From Lysinibacillus piscis (lineage in GTDB: Bacteria > Bacillota > Bacilli > Bacillales_A > Planococcaceae), in assembly GCF_026012395.1 (NCBI RefSeq), contig NZ_BRZA01000005.1, forward strand, positions 124,001 to 188,000: DNA of 64,000 nt, written 5' to 3'. A program made the translations under genes and the position numbers. Of the stretch, positions 45,931 through 55,432 are shown piece after piece. How positions within the stretch are numbered: the first letter of the stretch is position 1; every line of letters starts with the position of its first letter. The notes below the pieces were generated by a model. That model was given only the letters and a program-made list of their open reading frames with translations, made no database searches and had not been told where the DNA came from.

Positions 45931-46494
45931 TTAGAACGGAAGATCGTCCTCAGATACTTCAATCGGTCCTTTGCTATTTGCAAATGGATCTTCATCTACA
46001 CGTGTATAATTTGGCTGATTCATAGGTGGTTGATTTTGCTGATAAGAGTCGTTACCGTACGAACCCTGATTTGGCATTGGATTATTATACTGTGGTTGAC
46101 CACCACCATATGCTGGTGCTTGATTATTGTAAGTTTGTCCACCATACTGTGGCGCTGGAGCACCACCTGTATTATTACGAGGCTCTAAAAACTGTACGCT
46201 ATCAGCTACAACATCCGTTGTATATACTCTTTTACCATCTTGTCCTTCATAGCTACCTGTTTGGATACGACCTTCAACACCAACTAAACTTCCTTTACGC
46301 ATGAAGTTCGCTAGGTTTTCAGCCTGTTTACGCCAAGCAACACAGCTAATGAAATCCGCTTCACGTTCACCTTGCTGGTTTGAGAATGTACGATTCACAG
46401 CAATTGTAAATCGAGTAGACGCAACACCATTTGGCGTATAGCGAAGCTCAGGGTCTTTTGTTAGTCTTCCAACTAATACGACACGATTTATCAT
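45931..46494 (-). CDS. ssb: Single-stranded DNA-binding protein SsbA
   Basis: 187 aa: OB fold ([54 protein letters not shown]), a long flexible Gly/Gln/Asn-rich linker, and the acidic C-terminal tip EDDLPF that docks replication proteins. It is in the usual rpsF-ssb-rpsR operon. The protein coats single-stranded DNA at forks. Confidence 0.97.
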   Translation of the reverse strand: MINRVVLVGRLTKDPELRYTPNGVASTRFTIAVNRTFSNQQGEREADFISCVAWRKQAENLANFMRKGSLVGVEGRIQTGSYEGQDGKRVYTTDVVADSVQFLEPRNNTGGAPAPQYGGQTYNNQAPAYGGGQPQYNNPMPNQGSYGNDSYQQNQPPMNQPNYTRVDEDPFANSKGPIEVSEDDLPF

Positions 46495-46535
46495 CAGAAT
46501 ACAACCTCCTTTTTCAGCATTTTGTTAAAAATTAA

Positions 46536-46823
46536 TTATGCTTCTTCACGTACTGCAATGTGACGAATGATATCTTCGCTGATGTTAGCAAGACGTGTGT
46601 ATTCGTTGATTGCTTCTGAAGTAGCGTTTACTTTTACGATTTGGTAGTAACCTTCACGGAAGTCGTGAATTTCATAAGCTAAGCGGCGTTTGCCCCACTC
46701 TTTTGATTCGATGACTTCTGCACCGTTAGAAGTTAACATTTCGTTGAAACGTTCAACTAAAGCTTTCTTCGCTTCGTCTTCAATGTTTGGACGTACGATG
46801 TACATTAATTCGTATTTTCTCAT
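46536..46823 (-). CDS. rpsF: 30S ribosomal protein S6
   Basis: 95 aa: [36 protein letters not shown] and [14 protein letters not shown]. This is the S6 fold, which pairs with S18 on 16S rRNA. It is the first gene of the operon; the leader at 46824-46910 may contain the S6:S18-binding autoregulatory structure. Confidence 0.98.
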   Translation of the reverse strand: MRKYELMYIVRPNIEDEAKKALVERFNEMLTSNGAEVIESKEWGKRRLAYEIHDFREGYYQIVKVNATSEAINEYTRLANISEDIIRHIAVREEA

Positions 46824-46910
46824 CTGTTTACACCTCCTTATGGACTTAGGCTCTCCTATTATTTAGGGAGCAAGGAGCAAGTAATATTTATTACTCACAT
46901 CGATAAATTG
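46824..46910 (-). promoter_or_regulatory. rpsF leader, possible S6:S18 autoregulatory RNA
   Basis: Read on the minus strand, the leader contains hairpins CTCC/GGAG and AGTAATA/TATTACT before the ribosome binding site AAGGAGG. In many bacteria the S6:S18 complex binds a leader RNA upstream of rpsF. The consensus motif was not verified base by base. Confidence 0.3.
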
Positions 46911-47077
46911 TAGCATACGTCTCTCTATATTTCAAGTAGTAAATATAAATGGGATTCGTTATACTGACAATAATCTGTTATCATTATAACACAAAAGAAC
47001 GTATGTGCGCAAAATAAATAATTAAAATTTAAGGTCAACACCAAAATCTGTACTTGCAATTTTGATAGACTACATAT

Positions 47078-47195
47078 GGAGTAGAGAGTGGCGACTCCAG
47101 CAGGAACATCACGAGCTGAAAATCCATTTATTTCGGTGTTAGTCGAAATAAATTAGTTGAAGCCGTGCCTGCAGAAAGCGTCCACTCGTAACGGA
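47078..47195. repeat. Degenerate copy of a Bacillaceae intergenic repeat family
   Basis: GGAGTAGAGAGTGGCGACTCC, then CACGAGCTGAA, later GAAGCCGTGCCTGC and GAAAGCGTCCACTCGTAACG match, from memory, the GACTCC...GAGC...CAGCCGTGCC...GGAAAGCGTCC repeat found in many copies between genes in Lysinibacillus-like genomes. Inside is a perfect 10-bp hairpin ATTTATTTCG/CGAAATAAAT (47125-47152). The function is unknown. Confidence 0.55.
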
Positions 47196-47231
47196 ATATA
47201 TAGTCAAGAGCCAAAATTTAAGGAGCGTTTT

Positions 47232-47804
47232 ATGTTAAAGGAACAACAACCTATTATCATTGAGTTAAACCTAAAAAAAATGATGCGAGATAACATGATA
47301 GCGACCATTTTACTTTCCGTATTATTCGTTGCTATCCAATATCTTTACCTGAAAGATTTTACTTTTTCGATTTGGTCAGCCATCAGTGGCATTCTATTAT
47401 TTATTGTGCTCAATATTATATTAATTATTTTACATGAAGCTTTTCATCTCATTGGCTTTATGGTTTTTGGCAAAGCATCCCTGCAATCATTGAGCTACGG
47501 TGTTGATGTCAAAGCTGGAATTGCCTATGCCACGACTGAACAGCCATTGCCTAATTATGCTATGCGAAAGGCATTATTACTGCCATTTTGGGCAACAGGT
47601 GTACTTCCAGTAATAGTCGGCTTCTATTTCAATAGTACGGCGACAGTGTTAGCGGGCGCTTGTTTAATGGCTGGAGCAGTTGGTGATTTTGCCATGTACA
47701 AGGAGCTACGTAAGCATCCTAAACATGCCATCATTAAGGATGATCCAAAGCTGCCAAAGTTATATGTCTATGCAACTTTGGATAACAATCAAGAGAATGT
47801 CTAA
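47232..47804 (+). CDS. DUF3267 membrane metalloprotease-like protein
   Basis: 190 aa with about four hydrophobic helices. The HEAFH motif in IILHEAFHLIGFMVFG resembles the HExxH zinc site of DUF3267/site-2-protease-like proteins. ATG at 47232 has AAGGAG 6 nt upstream; the longer frame back to 47157 covers the preceding repeat and is not used. It is alone and convergent with the HAD phosphatase gene. Substrate unknown. Confidence 0.75.
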   Translation: MLKEQQPIIIELNLKKMMRDNMIATILLSVLFVAIQYLYLKDFTFSIWSAISGILLFIVLNIILIILHEAFHLIGFMVFGKASLQSLSYGVDVKAGIAYATTEQPLPNYAMRKALLLPFWATGVLPVIVGFYFNSTATVLAGACLMAGAVGDFAMYKELRKHPKHAIIKDDPKLPKLYVYATLDNNQENV

Positions 47805-47813
47805 AACATAAAT

Positions 47814-47854
47814 ATGGCTTATTATCACCAAACATTAAGGTGACAATAAGCCAT
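47814..47854. terminator. Terminator between the DUF3267 and HAD genes
   Basis: ATGGCTTATTATCACC pairs with GGTGACAATAAGCCAT around a 9-nt loop. It serves the convergent genes; T-runs on either strand are weak. Confidence 0.65.
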
Positions 47855-47860
47855 TCACAA

Positions 47861-48721
47861 TTATTTAACATCTAGAATATATTTTTCAATAGCGTGTGCG
47901 ACTCCGTTTTCATCATTTGATAATGTCACTATATTACTATATTTTTTAACTTCCTCTTCAGCATTGTCCATCGCAATGGCTAAGCCTGCCATTTGGAACA
48001 TTGGAATATCATTTTTTTCATCCCCTAAAGCAACTGTATCTTCTAGTGGAATGCCAAAATGCTCTGCCATTCGTCGCAAACCATTACCCTTATGTCCATC
48101 TATATGTGTAACCTCAATATTAAAAGGTGATGAAGAAGCAATTTGTAGCTGTTCAATTTGTGCAAAAGCTCGCTCCAGCCTCTCCTTCTGCTCTGGATCT
48201 AACGCCACATTAGATGCTTTTAAAATAGTAAAGTCATCATCTTGAATTATATTTGCTAATTGATCTGTTAATGTATGCCCGTATACAGTAGGGTGTGTTG
48301 TAAACATTTTATAATGCGAATTTTCAAAATAATGTTGTGGAATGCGTCCTGATGACAACATGTTATCTAATCGTTCCCCCCAATTGCTAGGAGCAAAACT
48401 TCCTTTATGCGTTGTAAAATTAAAGGGAACACCTTCCTCCTCCAACGCTTGATGGATTCGTTGTGCCTGCAAGCGAGTTAATGATGTCATCTCAATTAAC
48501 TGTCCGTCCACATATAAAATTGTGCCATTACTTGCGCCAATAGGACATTGTAAGTCGTATTTCTCAAGCTCTGCACGAATTGATTTTACTGTACGTCCAG
48601 ATAACACCATCACAATGTGTCCAGCCTGCTGTGCCTTTCTTATCGCTTGCACTGTTTCCTCAGTTATTTCTTTTTGTGAATTCAATGTTGTACCATCTAA
48701 ATCAAGCGCAATTAACTTCAT
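47861..48721 (-). CDS. Cof-type HAD-superfamily phosphatase
   Basis: 286 aa: motif I ALDLDGTTLNSQ with the nucleophile aspartate, motif II VLSGRTVKSI, motif III/IV GNGLRRM and ALGDEKNDIPMF. This is the Cof/YidA subgroup with a C2B cap, which dephosphorylates small sugar or pyridoxal phosphates. AAGGGAAG lies about 10 nt before the ATG. It is a single gene; the natural substrate is unknown. Confidence 0.85.
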   Translation of the reverse strand: MKLIALDLDGTTLNSQKEITEETVQAIRKAQQAGHIVMVLSGRTVKSIRAELEKYDLQCPIGASNGTILYVDGQLIEMTSLTRLQAQRIHQALEEEGVPFNFTTHKGSFAPSNWGERLDNMLSSGRIPQHYFENSHYKMFTTHPTVYGHTLTDQLANIIQDDDFTILKASNVALDPEQKERLERAFAQIEQLQIASSSPFNIEVTHIDGHKGNGLRRMAEHFGIPLEDTVALGDEKNDIPMFQMAGLAIAMDNAEEEVKKYSNIVTLSNDENGVAHAIEKYILDVK

Positions 48722-48827
48722 CCAATCTCTTCCCTTCTAAATCCTAGAAACCTATTATATTTCTATATTAACGCACTACTTCTGCAATAGCCAATCGTCC
48801 TTCCAACAGCTTCTTTAATAAAAGTAA

Positions 48828-48861
48828 AGTAGCCAACTGACATTTTTGTCCATCGGCTACT
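48828..48861 (-). terminator. Terminator of the frlR-HAD transcript
   Basis: AGTAGCC and GGCTACT with inner GACA/TGTC pairs form a stem; on the minus strand TTTACTTTTATT follows. It lies directly after the HAD phosphatase stop. Confidence 0.7.
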
Positions 48862-48865
48862 CAAT

Positions 48866-49525
48866 CTATTTATTAGTGACTTGCTGAATGATAGCATGTA
48901 AAGGCATATCTGTCATGGACTTTAGTTGACCATCCATCCCAGTAAATGTCATATGTGAGGTAAGGAAATTTGGCACAACAACACAAAGAAGCCCTGCCGC
49001 TTTAGCTGCCTGTAAGCCATTGACGGAATCCTCAAATGCTAAGCAATCGGTTGGTTCAAGTCCTAAACCTGCACTCGCCTGTAAATAAAGGTCTGGAGCA
49101 GGTTTAACTTGTACCACATCATCTGCTGTTTTTATACAATCAAAGAAATGGAGTAGCCCTAAATTTTCAAGATGCCCATGCACCCACTGTCTATCCGAAG
49201 AGGAAGCTAGCCCAACTTTTAATCCTAACACTTTGGCCTCCTGTAAATAATCACTTACACCAGCTCTAGCCACCAGTGATTTCAGCCCTGTATGCAATCT
49301 GTGTGTAAATTCATTTCTTAAAGTTTCCTCATGTAACGTCGCTTCACTATGCTCTATTAAGTAATGAATCAACGAAAAATTTGATTTTGTTCCAATACAG
49401 GATAACCATTGTGTAAATGGTAGCTCTACTTGATGTTGCTCAAAAAGCTGTTTATACAACTCATATTGATAGGTTTCTGTATCTAAAATCAATCCATCGA
49501 AATCAAAGATGATTCCTTTTATCAT
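48866..49525 (-). CDS. HAD-family beta-phosphoglucomutase-like phosphatase
   Basis: 219 aa: nucleophile motif FDFDGLILDT, a helical cap, GLASSSDRQW (motif II) and CLAFEDSVNGLQAAKAAG (motif IV). Similar enzymes (YhcW/Gph type) act on sugar phosphates. AAGGAG precedes the ATG and the frlR stop is 10 nt upstream, so it probably rides on the frl transcript. A link to fructosamine metabolism is possible but unproven. Confidence 0.8.
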   Translation of the reverse strand: MIKGIIFDFDGLILDTETYQYELYKQLFEQHQVELPFTQWLSCIGTKSNFSLIHYLIEHSEATLHEETLRNEFTHRLHTGLKSLVARAGVSDYLQEAKVLGLKVGLASSSDRQWVHGHLENLGLLHFFDCIKTADDVVQVKPAPDLYLQASAGLGLEPTDCLAFEDSVNGLQAAKAAGLLCVVVPNFLTSHMTFTGMDGQLKSMTDMPLHAIIQQVTNK

Positions 49526-49535
49526 ATCGGTCTCC

Positions 49536-50276
49536 TTAATCTGTATATTCTGCCTCGATATAAAATTTGACTCTTGATGCAGTTAAATAATAGTTGGAAT
49601 AATGCACTGGTTCATTTTGATCATTATATATAACTTTTTTCACTCTTACGACTGGTGAAATTTTATTGATTTCCAAATGTTCACAAATCTCTAATGTAGG
49701 TAAAGTATATTCAATCTCTTTTTTTACCTTGGCAAATTTCACATGATACTCTGTTTTCATGACGCGAAATGTAGATGTTTGATCGTCAATTTTTCCCTCT
49801 ATGTTTGGATAAAGTTCGGTTGGTAAATAGGCATAATCTAGACTTAAATAACCATCACCATCATACACTTTACGGACTAATTCAATAAATTCGGAATATC
49901 GTCCAGCAAAATGTTTCACCCCAATTTCTGGATTATCTACTCTTTTTTTTGAGATAATGGTTTTTTGTATATTTCGTTCCTCTGCCGATAAGCCTTCTGT
50001 AAAGCCTTTTAAATTCAATAAATGTAACTGTGTCTTACTTGCCTTCACAAAGGTTCCTTTCCCTCGAACTACTTCAAGAACACCCTCAGCGATTAATTCT
50101 TTAATAGCTCTTCGAATCGTTATTCGGCTCACATCCAAAATATCACACAGCTCTGCTTCATTTGGAATACGAGCTCCAGCATGAAGATTTTGTTTTTTAA
50201 TTAATTCACGAATATGAGCCATTACCTCTTCATATAAAAATGTTGGACTACCTTTTGTGTCTGATAATTTATTCAT
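49536..50276 (-). CDS. frlR: GntR/HutC-family regulator of the frl operon (FrlR-like)
   Basis: 246 aa: N-terminal winged helix (NEAELCDILDVSRITIRRAI, then VVRGKGTFVK) and a C-terminal UTRA/chorismate-lyase-like effector domain (residues about 85-240). It lies 64 bp downstream of frlD. In B. subtilis FrlR represses frl genes and responds to a fructosamine phosphate; the same role is inferred here. The operator candidate lies before frlB. Confidence 0.82.
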   Translation of the reverse strand: MNKLSDTKGSPTFLYEEVMAHIRELIKKQNLHAGARIPNEAELCDILDVSRITIRRAIKELIAEGVLEVVRGKGTFVKASKTQLHLLNLKGFTEGLSAEERNIQKTIISKKRVDNPEIGVKHFAGRYSEFIELVRKVYDGDGYLSLDYAYLPTELYPNIEGKIDDQTSTFRVMKTEYHVKFAKVKKEIEYTLPTLEICEHLEINKISPVVRVKKVIYNDQNEPVHYSNYYLTASRVKFYIEAEYTD

Positions 50277-50340
50277 ACGATCTCTCCTTGTATGTCCCTT
50301 ACTACCTTATTTTACATAAATAAAAGGAGAGTGCCTAATA

Positions 50341-51165
50341 TTATAATTTTAGTAATTTCGGATAACCAAAACCGCCTTCGATTTGGCATGTTTTTTCAGC
50401 AGATAATGTCCCATCTACTATGGCTTGCTCTATGGGTTGACCACTTAGATGACTAACTAAAAAGCCTGCAATTAAGCTATCTCCAGCACCCATTGTATCT
50501 ACTACTTGGATAGGACGTAATACTTGCTCATACACTTTACCATCATGAATAAATAACGCTGGTCGATCACCTCTTGTGACGCCAACTACTTTAATAGACA
50601 ATGCTTTCAACGCTTCAATAAATTCATCAAGCTCTGCTGGAGATAAATCTGCTGCTGAGAAAAAGGCATATGTCAAATATGGTGCAAGCTCTTTTACATA
50701 AGCTAACTCTGTTCTACTCGAAAAATCATACGCAATCGGTATTACTTTCGATAATTTTGGTAATTCACTTTCCATTGACGAATAGACACTTACATGACAA
50801 ACATCGAAATCTTTAATAAAATTCAATTCTTCAATGGTTACATTAATTTTAAAGCGATGCTGTACGGTATCTTTTGGACCACCAACAAATATGCGATCCC
50901 CCTGCTCCGTAATTGAAACTTGTGGTTGACCCGATTTACCAATGGCATAGCGAGATTTTGCATAATCCACCTTTTCTTCCGCAAGTGCATATTGAATATG
51001 CTCCGCTTTATCATCGTTCCCAAAAATACCGATATAAGAAACCTCTTCAGCACCTGCTCTTTTCGCATTCACAGCTACATTGACACAGTTTCCTCCTGGA
51101 AAATATAGTTCTTTATCTAAATAGCAATCTACTACATTGTCCCCGACTGCAATTAGCTTCACCAT
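50341..51165 (-). CDS. frlD: Fructosamine (fructoselysine) kinase FrlD, PfkB family
   Basis: 274 aa, ribokinase-like: PGGNCVNVAVNAKRAG near the substrate site and DTMGAGDSLIAGFL with the catalytic aspartate. FrlD phosphorylates the Amadori product at C6; FrlB then splits it. GGAT/AAAGGA precedes the ATG and it follows frlM by 6 nt. Assignment rests on family and on the frl context. Confidence 0.88.
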   Translation of the reverse strand: MVKLIAVGDNVVDCYLDKELYFPGGNCVNVAVNAKRAGAEEVSYIGIFGNDDKAEHIQYALAEEKVDYAKSRYAIGKSGQPQVSITEQGDRIFVGGPKDTVQHRFKINVTIEELNFIKDFDVCHVSVYSSMESELPKLSKVIPIAYDFSSRTELAYVKELAPYLTYAFFSAADLSPAELDEFIEALKALSIKVVGVTRGDRPALFIHDGKVYEQVLRPIQVVDTMGAGDSLIAGFLVSHLSGQPIEQAIVDGTLSAEKTCQIEGGFGYPKLLKL

Positions 51166-51171
51166 TTTATC

Positions 51172-52053
51172 TTATCCTTTCACTGAGCCGTCTGATAATC
51201 CACGGACTAAATATTTTTGTAATACTACTAGTAAAATGATCATTGGAATTGTCGCAATTACCATACCTGCAAGTAAAACTCCCCAATCTGTGCGCAATGC
51301 ATCTCTAAAGCCCATTAAACCTGCTGGAATTGTTTTTAAGTCTGTTGAATCAATAAACACCGTTGCAAACATAAATTCATTCCAAGCGAAGTATGCTGTC
51401 AACACAACGGATGTAATTAAGATTGGGATAGACAATGGTAAATAAATACGGAAGTAGACACCAAATTCACTACAACCATCAATAATGGCTGATTCCTCAA
51501 GCTCTTTTGGAATACTTAAGAAAAATGCCCGAATTAAGATGATGGTTAATGGTAGTCGAAAGGCCACATATGGCAAAATCAATGCCCAATGTGTATTAAT
51601 TAAATTACTCCATGATAAAATCTCAAATAATGGAATAAGCGCTACTTGTGGATTCATCATCAATCCACCAATTGTGAAAAGCAGTGCTACATCAATCCAG
51701 CGTGTTTTATAACGAGAAAGAACAAAAGCAGCCATTGAACCAATAAGGACTACCAGTAAAATCGTTATAATCGTCACAAAGGCACTGTTCACAAAATAGC
51801 TCGAAATCCCTTTTGACCATGCAGTTGTGTAATTTTCAAAATGCCAGACACTCGGCAAGCTCCAAACTTGATTATAAATTTCATCATAGCTTTTAAACGA
51901 GGATACAAACATCCAATAGAGTGGATATAAAATAATGACCGCAAAAATCAGTAAGCCTAAATAAATAATGCCTCCAGATAATGCTGTTTTAGGCTTAAAT
52001 TTTGAGCCTTTTGGTGAAGTCGTAACATGTTCTTTAGAATTCGTCAGCGTCAC
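51172..52053 (-). CDS. frlM: ABC transporter permease FrlM (MalG type)
   Basis: About 293 aa, six hydrophobic helices with the EAA motif ELEESAIIDGCSEFGVYFRI that docks the ATPase. It forms the channel for fructosamines with FrlN. The GTG at 52053 (AGGAAAGG 9 nt upstream, 1 nt after the frlN stop) is preferred; an ATG at 52062 that overlaps frlN by 8 nt is also possible. Confidence 0.85.
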   Translation of the reverse strand: MTLTNSKEHVTTSPKGSKFKPKTALSGGIIYLGLLIFAVIILYPLYWMFVSSFKSYDEIYNQVWSLPSVWHFENYTTAWSKGISSYFVNSAFVTIITILLVVLIGSMAAFVLSRYKTRWIDVALLFTIGGLMMNPQVALIPLFEILSWSNLINTHWALILPYVAFRLPLTIILIRAFFLSIPKELEESAIIDGCSEFGVYFRIYLPLSIPILITSVVLTAYFAWNEFMFATVFIDSTDLKTIPAGLMGFRDALRTDWGVLLAGMVIATIPMIILLVVLQKYLVRGLSDGSVKG

Positions 52054-52054
52054 G

Positions 52055-52939
52055 CTAATCATCCTTTCCTGTACCAGAAACGCGTATTTGAACAATTGCA
52101 AAGATAGCTGATAGTAAGAAAATTAATGTGGCTACAGCGGATGCATAGCCCATATTATCTTTCAAAAAGCCTAATTGATACATATGAACTGCAAGCGCCA
52201 TAGAGCTTACACCAGGACCACCATTTGTTAAAATATAAGGTTCATTAAATACTAATATTGAACCTGTTACGGTAATCAATACATTGACAAACATTGTTTC
52301 TTTCACTTGTGGAATTGTAATACTAAAGAATTTGCGAATTTTACCCGCCCCATCAATTTCCGCAGCTTCATATAATTCATGTGGTATTTTTTGAATTGCT
52401 ACAATAAATAACATTGTAATAAATCCTATACTTTGCCATTGAGACATAGCAATAACGGCATAAATAGCTGTTCCTGCATTACCAAGCCATGGTTTTGCAA
52501 ATTGCTCTAAGCCTACTAACTCTAAAAAGCTATTTAATAATCCCATCTGCGGATTATAAATAAAGCTGAAAAGTAGAGCGATGACAGAAATAGAAATCAT
52601 TACCGGCATAAAATAGATAACACGTAAAGCGGGAGCAAATTTTCTCAATAAACGATCTTCCAAAATAGCAGCTAATACTAATGCGAAAAATACTTGGCAA
52701 ACAACCGAAATAACTGCATATTTAATGTTATTTATTAAAGCAATGACTACCACTTTATCATCAAATAGCTCTTTGAAATGTGTTAATCCTACAAATTCCT
52801 TCGTTTGTGAAAATACACTAAAATTAAAGAAACTATTATAAAAATTCTGAAAAAGTGGTATGTAAACAAAAATGCCTAAAAAAAGCAAGCTAGGAAGTAA
52901 CAATAATATTGGCACTATTTTAATTCGTTTTATACTCAT
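52055..52939 (-). CDS. frlN: ABC transporter permease FrlN (MalF type)
   Basis: 294 aa, six hydrophobic helices; EAA motif ELYEAAEIDGAGKIRKFFSI. It forms the fructosamine import pore with FrlM. AAGGTAGG lies 8 nt before the ATG. A stable hairpin (52963-52996) separates it from frlO. Confidence 0.87.
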   Translation of the reverse strand: MSIKRIKIVPILLLLPSLLFLGIFVYIPLFQNFYNSFFNFSVFSQTKEFVGLTHFKELFDDKVVVIALINNIKYAVISVVCQVFFALVLAAILEDRLLRKFAPALRVIYFMPVMISISVIALLFSFIYNPQMGLLNSFLELVGLEQFAKPWLGNAGTAIYAVIAMSQWQSIGFITMLFIVAIQKIPHELYEAAEIDGAGKIRKFFSITIPQVKETMFVNVLITVTGSILVFNEPYILTNGGPGVSSMALAVHMYQLGFLKDNMGYASAVATLIFLLSAIFAIVQIRVSGTGKDD

Positions 52940-52962
52940 TTTAACAACCTACCTTCTTTCAT

Positions 52963-52996
52963 ATTCAGGCTTAGGCATTGCTTCCCAAGCCTGAAT
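52963..52996 (-). other. Intercistronic hairpin between frlO and frlN
   Basis: ATTCAGGCTT and AAGCCTGAAT (10 bp) with an inner GG/CC step. There is no T-run. Such hairpins behind binding-protein genes usually stabilise the upstream message so that more binding protein than permease is made. Confidence 0.6.
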
Positions 52997-53004
52997 TCAG
53001 AAAT

Positions 53005-54294
53005 TTAATGGAGCTTCTTTGCAGCTTGTTGTACATCCTCTAAAACTTCTTCTGGCGTTTTCACACCTGTTGCAATATCCTGACCGCCACGCATGAAGAC
53101 GTCTGCAACACTAATATCCACTGCATTATCAAACCATGGAGCTGTAGCTGATGCATTTAAAATAATATCATATGCTTCAAGGCTTGTTGGATTGGAATTT
53201 TCTGCTGTTATACCACCTTTAATCGCATTCAGTTGACCATCTGTTTTCGTAAATTCTTGCGCTGTCTCAGCAGATGTTAAGAACTTTAAGAACTCAACTG
53301 CTTCAGGTGAAGCATTTTTGCTCAGCATCCAGCCCTCTGGAGCACCTGTTAATGCTTTTTGATCTCCTTTACCTCCTGCTACCTCTGGGAAATTAAAGAA
53401 ACCAAAATCAAATTTTGCACCATCTAGAACCATTTTTACTTCAGCAAACTGCATGTATAGAACAGGAACTTCTCCAGCAATAAACATATTACGTGCGGCT
53501 TCATGATCTATAGCAGTCGAAACATCTCCCATATAGCTTGTTAACTGTTTCCACATTTCTAAGCCTTTCACGTAGCCTGCATCCGTAAATTCACCAGTAG
53601 TCGCTACATAATCCTTCTCTAGCACTGTTGGATCAACAACTCGTTGGAATATTGTACCTAAATAATGAGAAATAGCCCAAGTATTTGTAAGCCCTTCCAC
53701 AAGAGGCGTTTCATAGCCCGCTTTCTGTAAAGTATCTAACGCCTTGATGAATTCATCATACGTTTGTGGAATAGCCACATTATTTTCCTCAAAAATTTGT
53801 TTATTGTAGAAAAATGCCTTGCCATCCACTGTAAATGGAACGCCATATGTCACCCCATCAAAAGTAAACCCACCATATTGAGATTCCAAAACATTTCCAG
53901 ACCACTCTTTATCTTCAGCGATAATATTATTCAAATCCATAATACGACCTGAACTTACTAAATTTTCTGCGAAAGAATCTGACCATGATGTAAAGACATC
54001 TGGTAATGCATCATTTGACACTAATACACGAATTTTTTCTTTATAAGAATCGTTTAACACTGAATCAACATTAATTTTTACATTTGGATGTGCCGCTTCA
54101 AATTCTTTTACTTTTTCATCATAAAACGATTTTCTAGGTTCATTTGGCCAACGATGGAAGAAGTTAATTTCTACTACGTCCTCTCCATCCTTGCTTTTGC
54201 TAGAAGATTCTTTATCGTCTTCTTTATTGCCACAAGCAACTAACACTAAGCTAAGCATTGCTACACTAAACAATAAAACAAACCATTTTTTCAT
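53005..54294 (-). CDS. frlO: Fructosamine ABC transporter substrate-binding lipoprotein FrlO
   Basis: 429 aa. Signal peptide with lipobox LVLVAC, then an acidic/Ser-rich linker. The type-1 sugar-binding fold shows INFFHRWPNEPRKSFYDE, DALPDVFTSWSDSFAENLV and VLYMQFAEVKMVLDG. It captures fructosamines outside the membrane for FrlMN. GAGGAGGG precedes the ATG. Confidence 0.87.
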   Translation of the reverse strand: MKKWFVLLFSVAMLSLVLVACGNKEDDKESSSKSKDGEDVVEINFFHRWPNEPRKSFYDEKVKEFEAAHPNVKINVDSVLNDSYKEKIRVLVSNDALPDVFTSWSDSFAENLVSSGRIMDLNNIIAEDKEWSGNVLESQYGGFTFDGVTYGVPFTVDGKAFFYNKQIFEENNVAIPQTYDEFIKALDTLQKAGYETPLVEGLTNTWAISHYLGTIFQRVVDPTVLEKDYVATTGEFTDAGYVKGLEMWKQLTSYMGDVSTAIDHEAARNMFIAGEVPVLYMQFAEVKMVLDGAKFDFGFFNFPEVAGGKGDQKALTGAPEGWMLSKNASPEAVEFLKFLTSAETAQEFTKTDGQLNAIKGGITAENSNPTSLEAYDIILNASATAPWFDNAVDISVADVFMRGGQDIATGVKTPEEVLEDVQQAAKKLH

Positions 54295-54342
54295 TCTATT
54301 GCCCTCCTCTTGAGCTCTAATCTCTGACTGTACTTACACTAA

Positions 54343-54368
54343 CTGGGCGCTTTATCGAAAACGCCCAG
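54343..54368 (-). other. Intercistronic hairpin between frlB and frlO
   Basis: CTGGGCG and CGCCCAG form a GC-rich stem with a 12-nt loop and no T-run. It may modulate the ratio of FrlB to the transporter. Confidence 0.6.
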
Positions 54369-54398
54369 CTTCTTGAATATTTTCTATTAACTAAAATA

Positions 54399-55409
54399 TT
54401 AATATTCCATTTTCCACATATAACGACGTACTGATAATGGATGACCTGTATGCTCTGCTAAGCCATCTGCGTATACACGTAACACTGGACTAGCTAAAAT
54501 TGAACCAAAGTATTCACGTAGGTCTTCATCTGTCTGACCGTAATTAAATTCAGCCACATCAACAACTTCCACTTTGTCACTAAATTTCGCTACAAAGTCT
54601 AATGCACGTTGGTCAAGCGGGCGACTTGCTCCTTCTCCCATTACCATTAAGAATGGTACATCATAATCTGTTACTTCAAATGGACCGTGGAAGTATTCTC
54701 CTGAATGAATTGCATTTGAATGAATCCATAACATTTCCATTAATAAACAGCTTGTAAATGAATAAGCATGTGCATAATATGGACCACTAGCCATTGTATA
54801 AATTAATTTCTCACGTTTGTACTTTTTACCAAAAGCGTCACCTTTAGCTGTGTATTCATTGACGTTGATGTCAATTAAGCTTTGCAGTCCTTGTAATTGA
54901 TTAACAAAGCGTTCATATTTTTCATTTGGCTCTAATTGATTTAATAGCTTGAAGATAAATGTATAATACATTCCTGCTTCTCCATCAATCGCATCGGAGC
55001 CATCCTTGTAATTATAGTGAATAACATAGTCTGCTGCTGCACACAATGGAGATTCCTCATCCATTGAAATAGCGACTGTTAATGCGCCTTTTTCTTTTGC
55101 AAATTTAACTGCTTCTACCGTCTCAGGTGTTGTACCTGAATGTGAGCGAAGAATAACAATACTGTTTTCTCCTAATGTTTTAGGAGAGCGGTGGATAAAT
55201 TCATTCGATGTGTATGTAGCAGATGGAACGGCTACCTCACGTGATACAAAATAGTCACCCGAAGATAGAGAAGCCATTGAACCACCACAGGCAACGAAGA
55301 AAATTGACTGTACATCCTTTTTAGCAATGGCATTTAATGCATTATCAATTTGCTCTGCGTGTTCCTTTTTCATACTAGTTAATTTGATTTCTTGATTAGT
55401 TTGAACCAA
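54399..55409 (-). CDS. frlB: Fructoselysine/fructosamine 6-phosphate deglycase FrlB
   Basis: 336 aa, two SIS domains (VACGGSMASLSSGDYFVS, ILRSHSGTTPETVEAVKFA, DGSDAIDGEAGMYY). It cleaves the phosphorylated Amadori product to glucose 6-phosphate and the amino acid. The start is TTG at 55409 with GGAGG 8 nt upstream; the longer frame to 55490 covers the operator and is rejected. First gene of frlB-O-N-M-D. Confidence 0.88.
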   Translation of the reverse strand: MVQTNQEIKLTSMKKEHAEQIDNALNAIAKKDVQSIFFVACGGSMASLSSGDYFVSREVAVPSATYTSNEFIHRSPKTLGENSIVILRSHSGTTPETVEAVKFAKEKGALTVAISMDEESPLCAAADYVIHYNYKDGSDAIDGEAGMYYTFIFKLLNQLEPNEKYERFVNQLQGLQSLIDINVNEYTAKGDAFGKKYKREKLIYTMASGPYYAHAYSFTSCLLMEMLWIHSNAIHSGEYFHGPFEVTDYDVPFLMVMGEGASRPLDQRALDFVAKFSDKVEVVDVAEFNYGQTDEDLREYFGSILASPVLRVYADGLAEHTGHPLSVRRYMWKMEY

Positions 55410-55432
55410 AATAAACACCTCCGAATTTTTTA

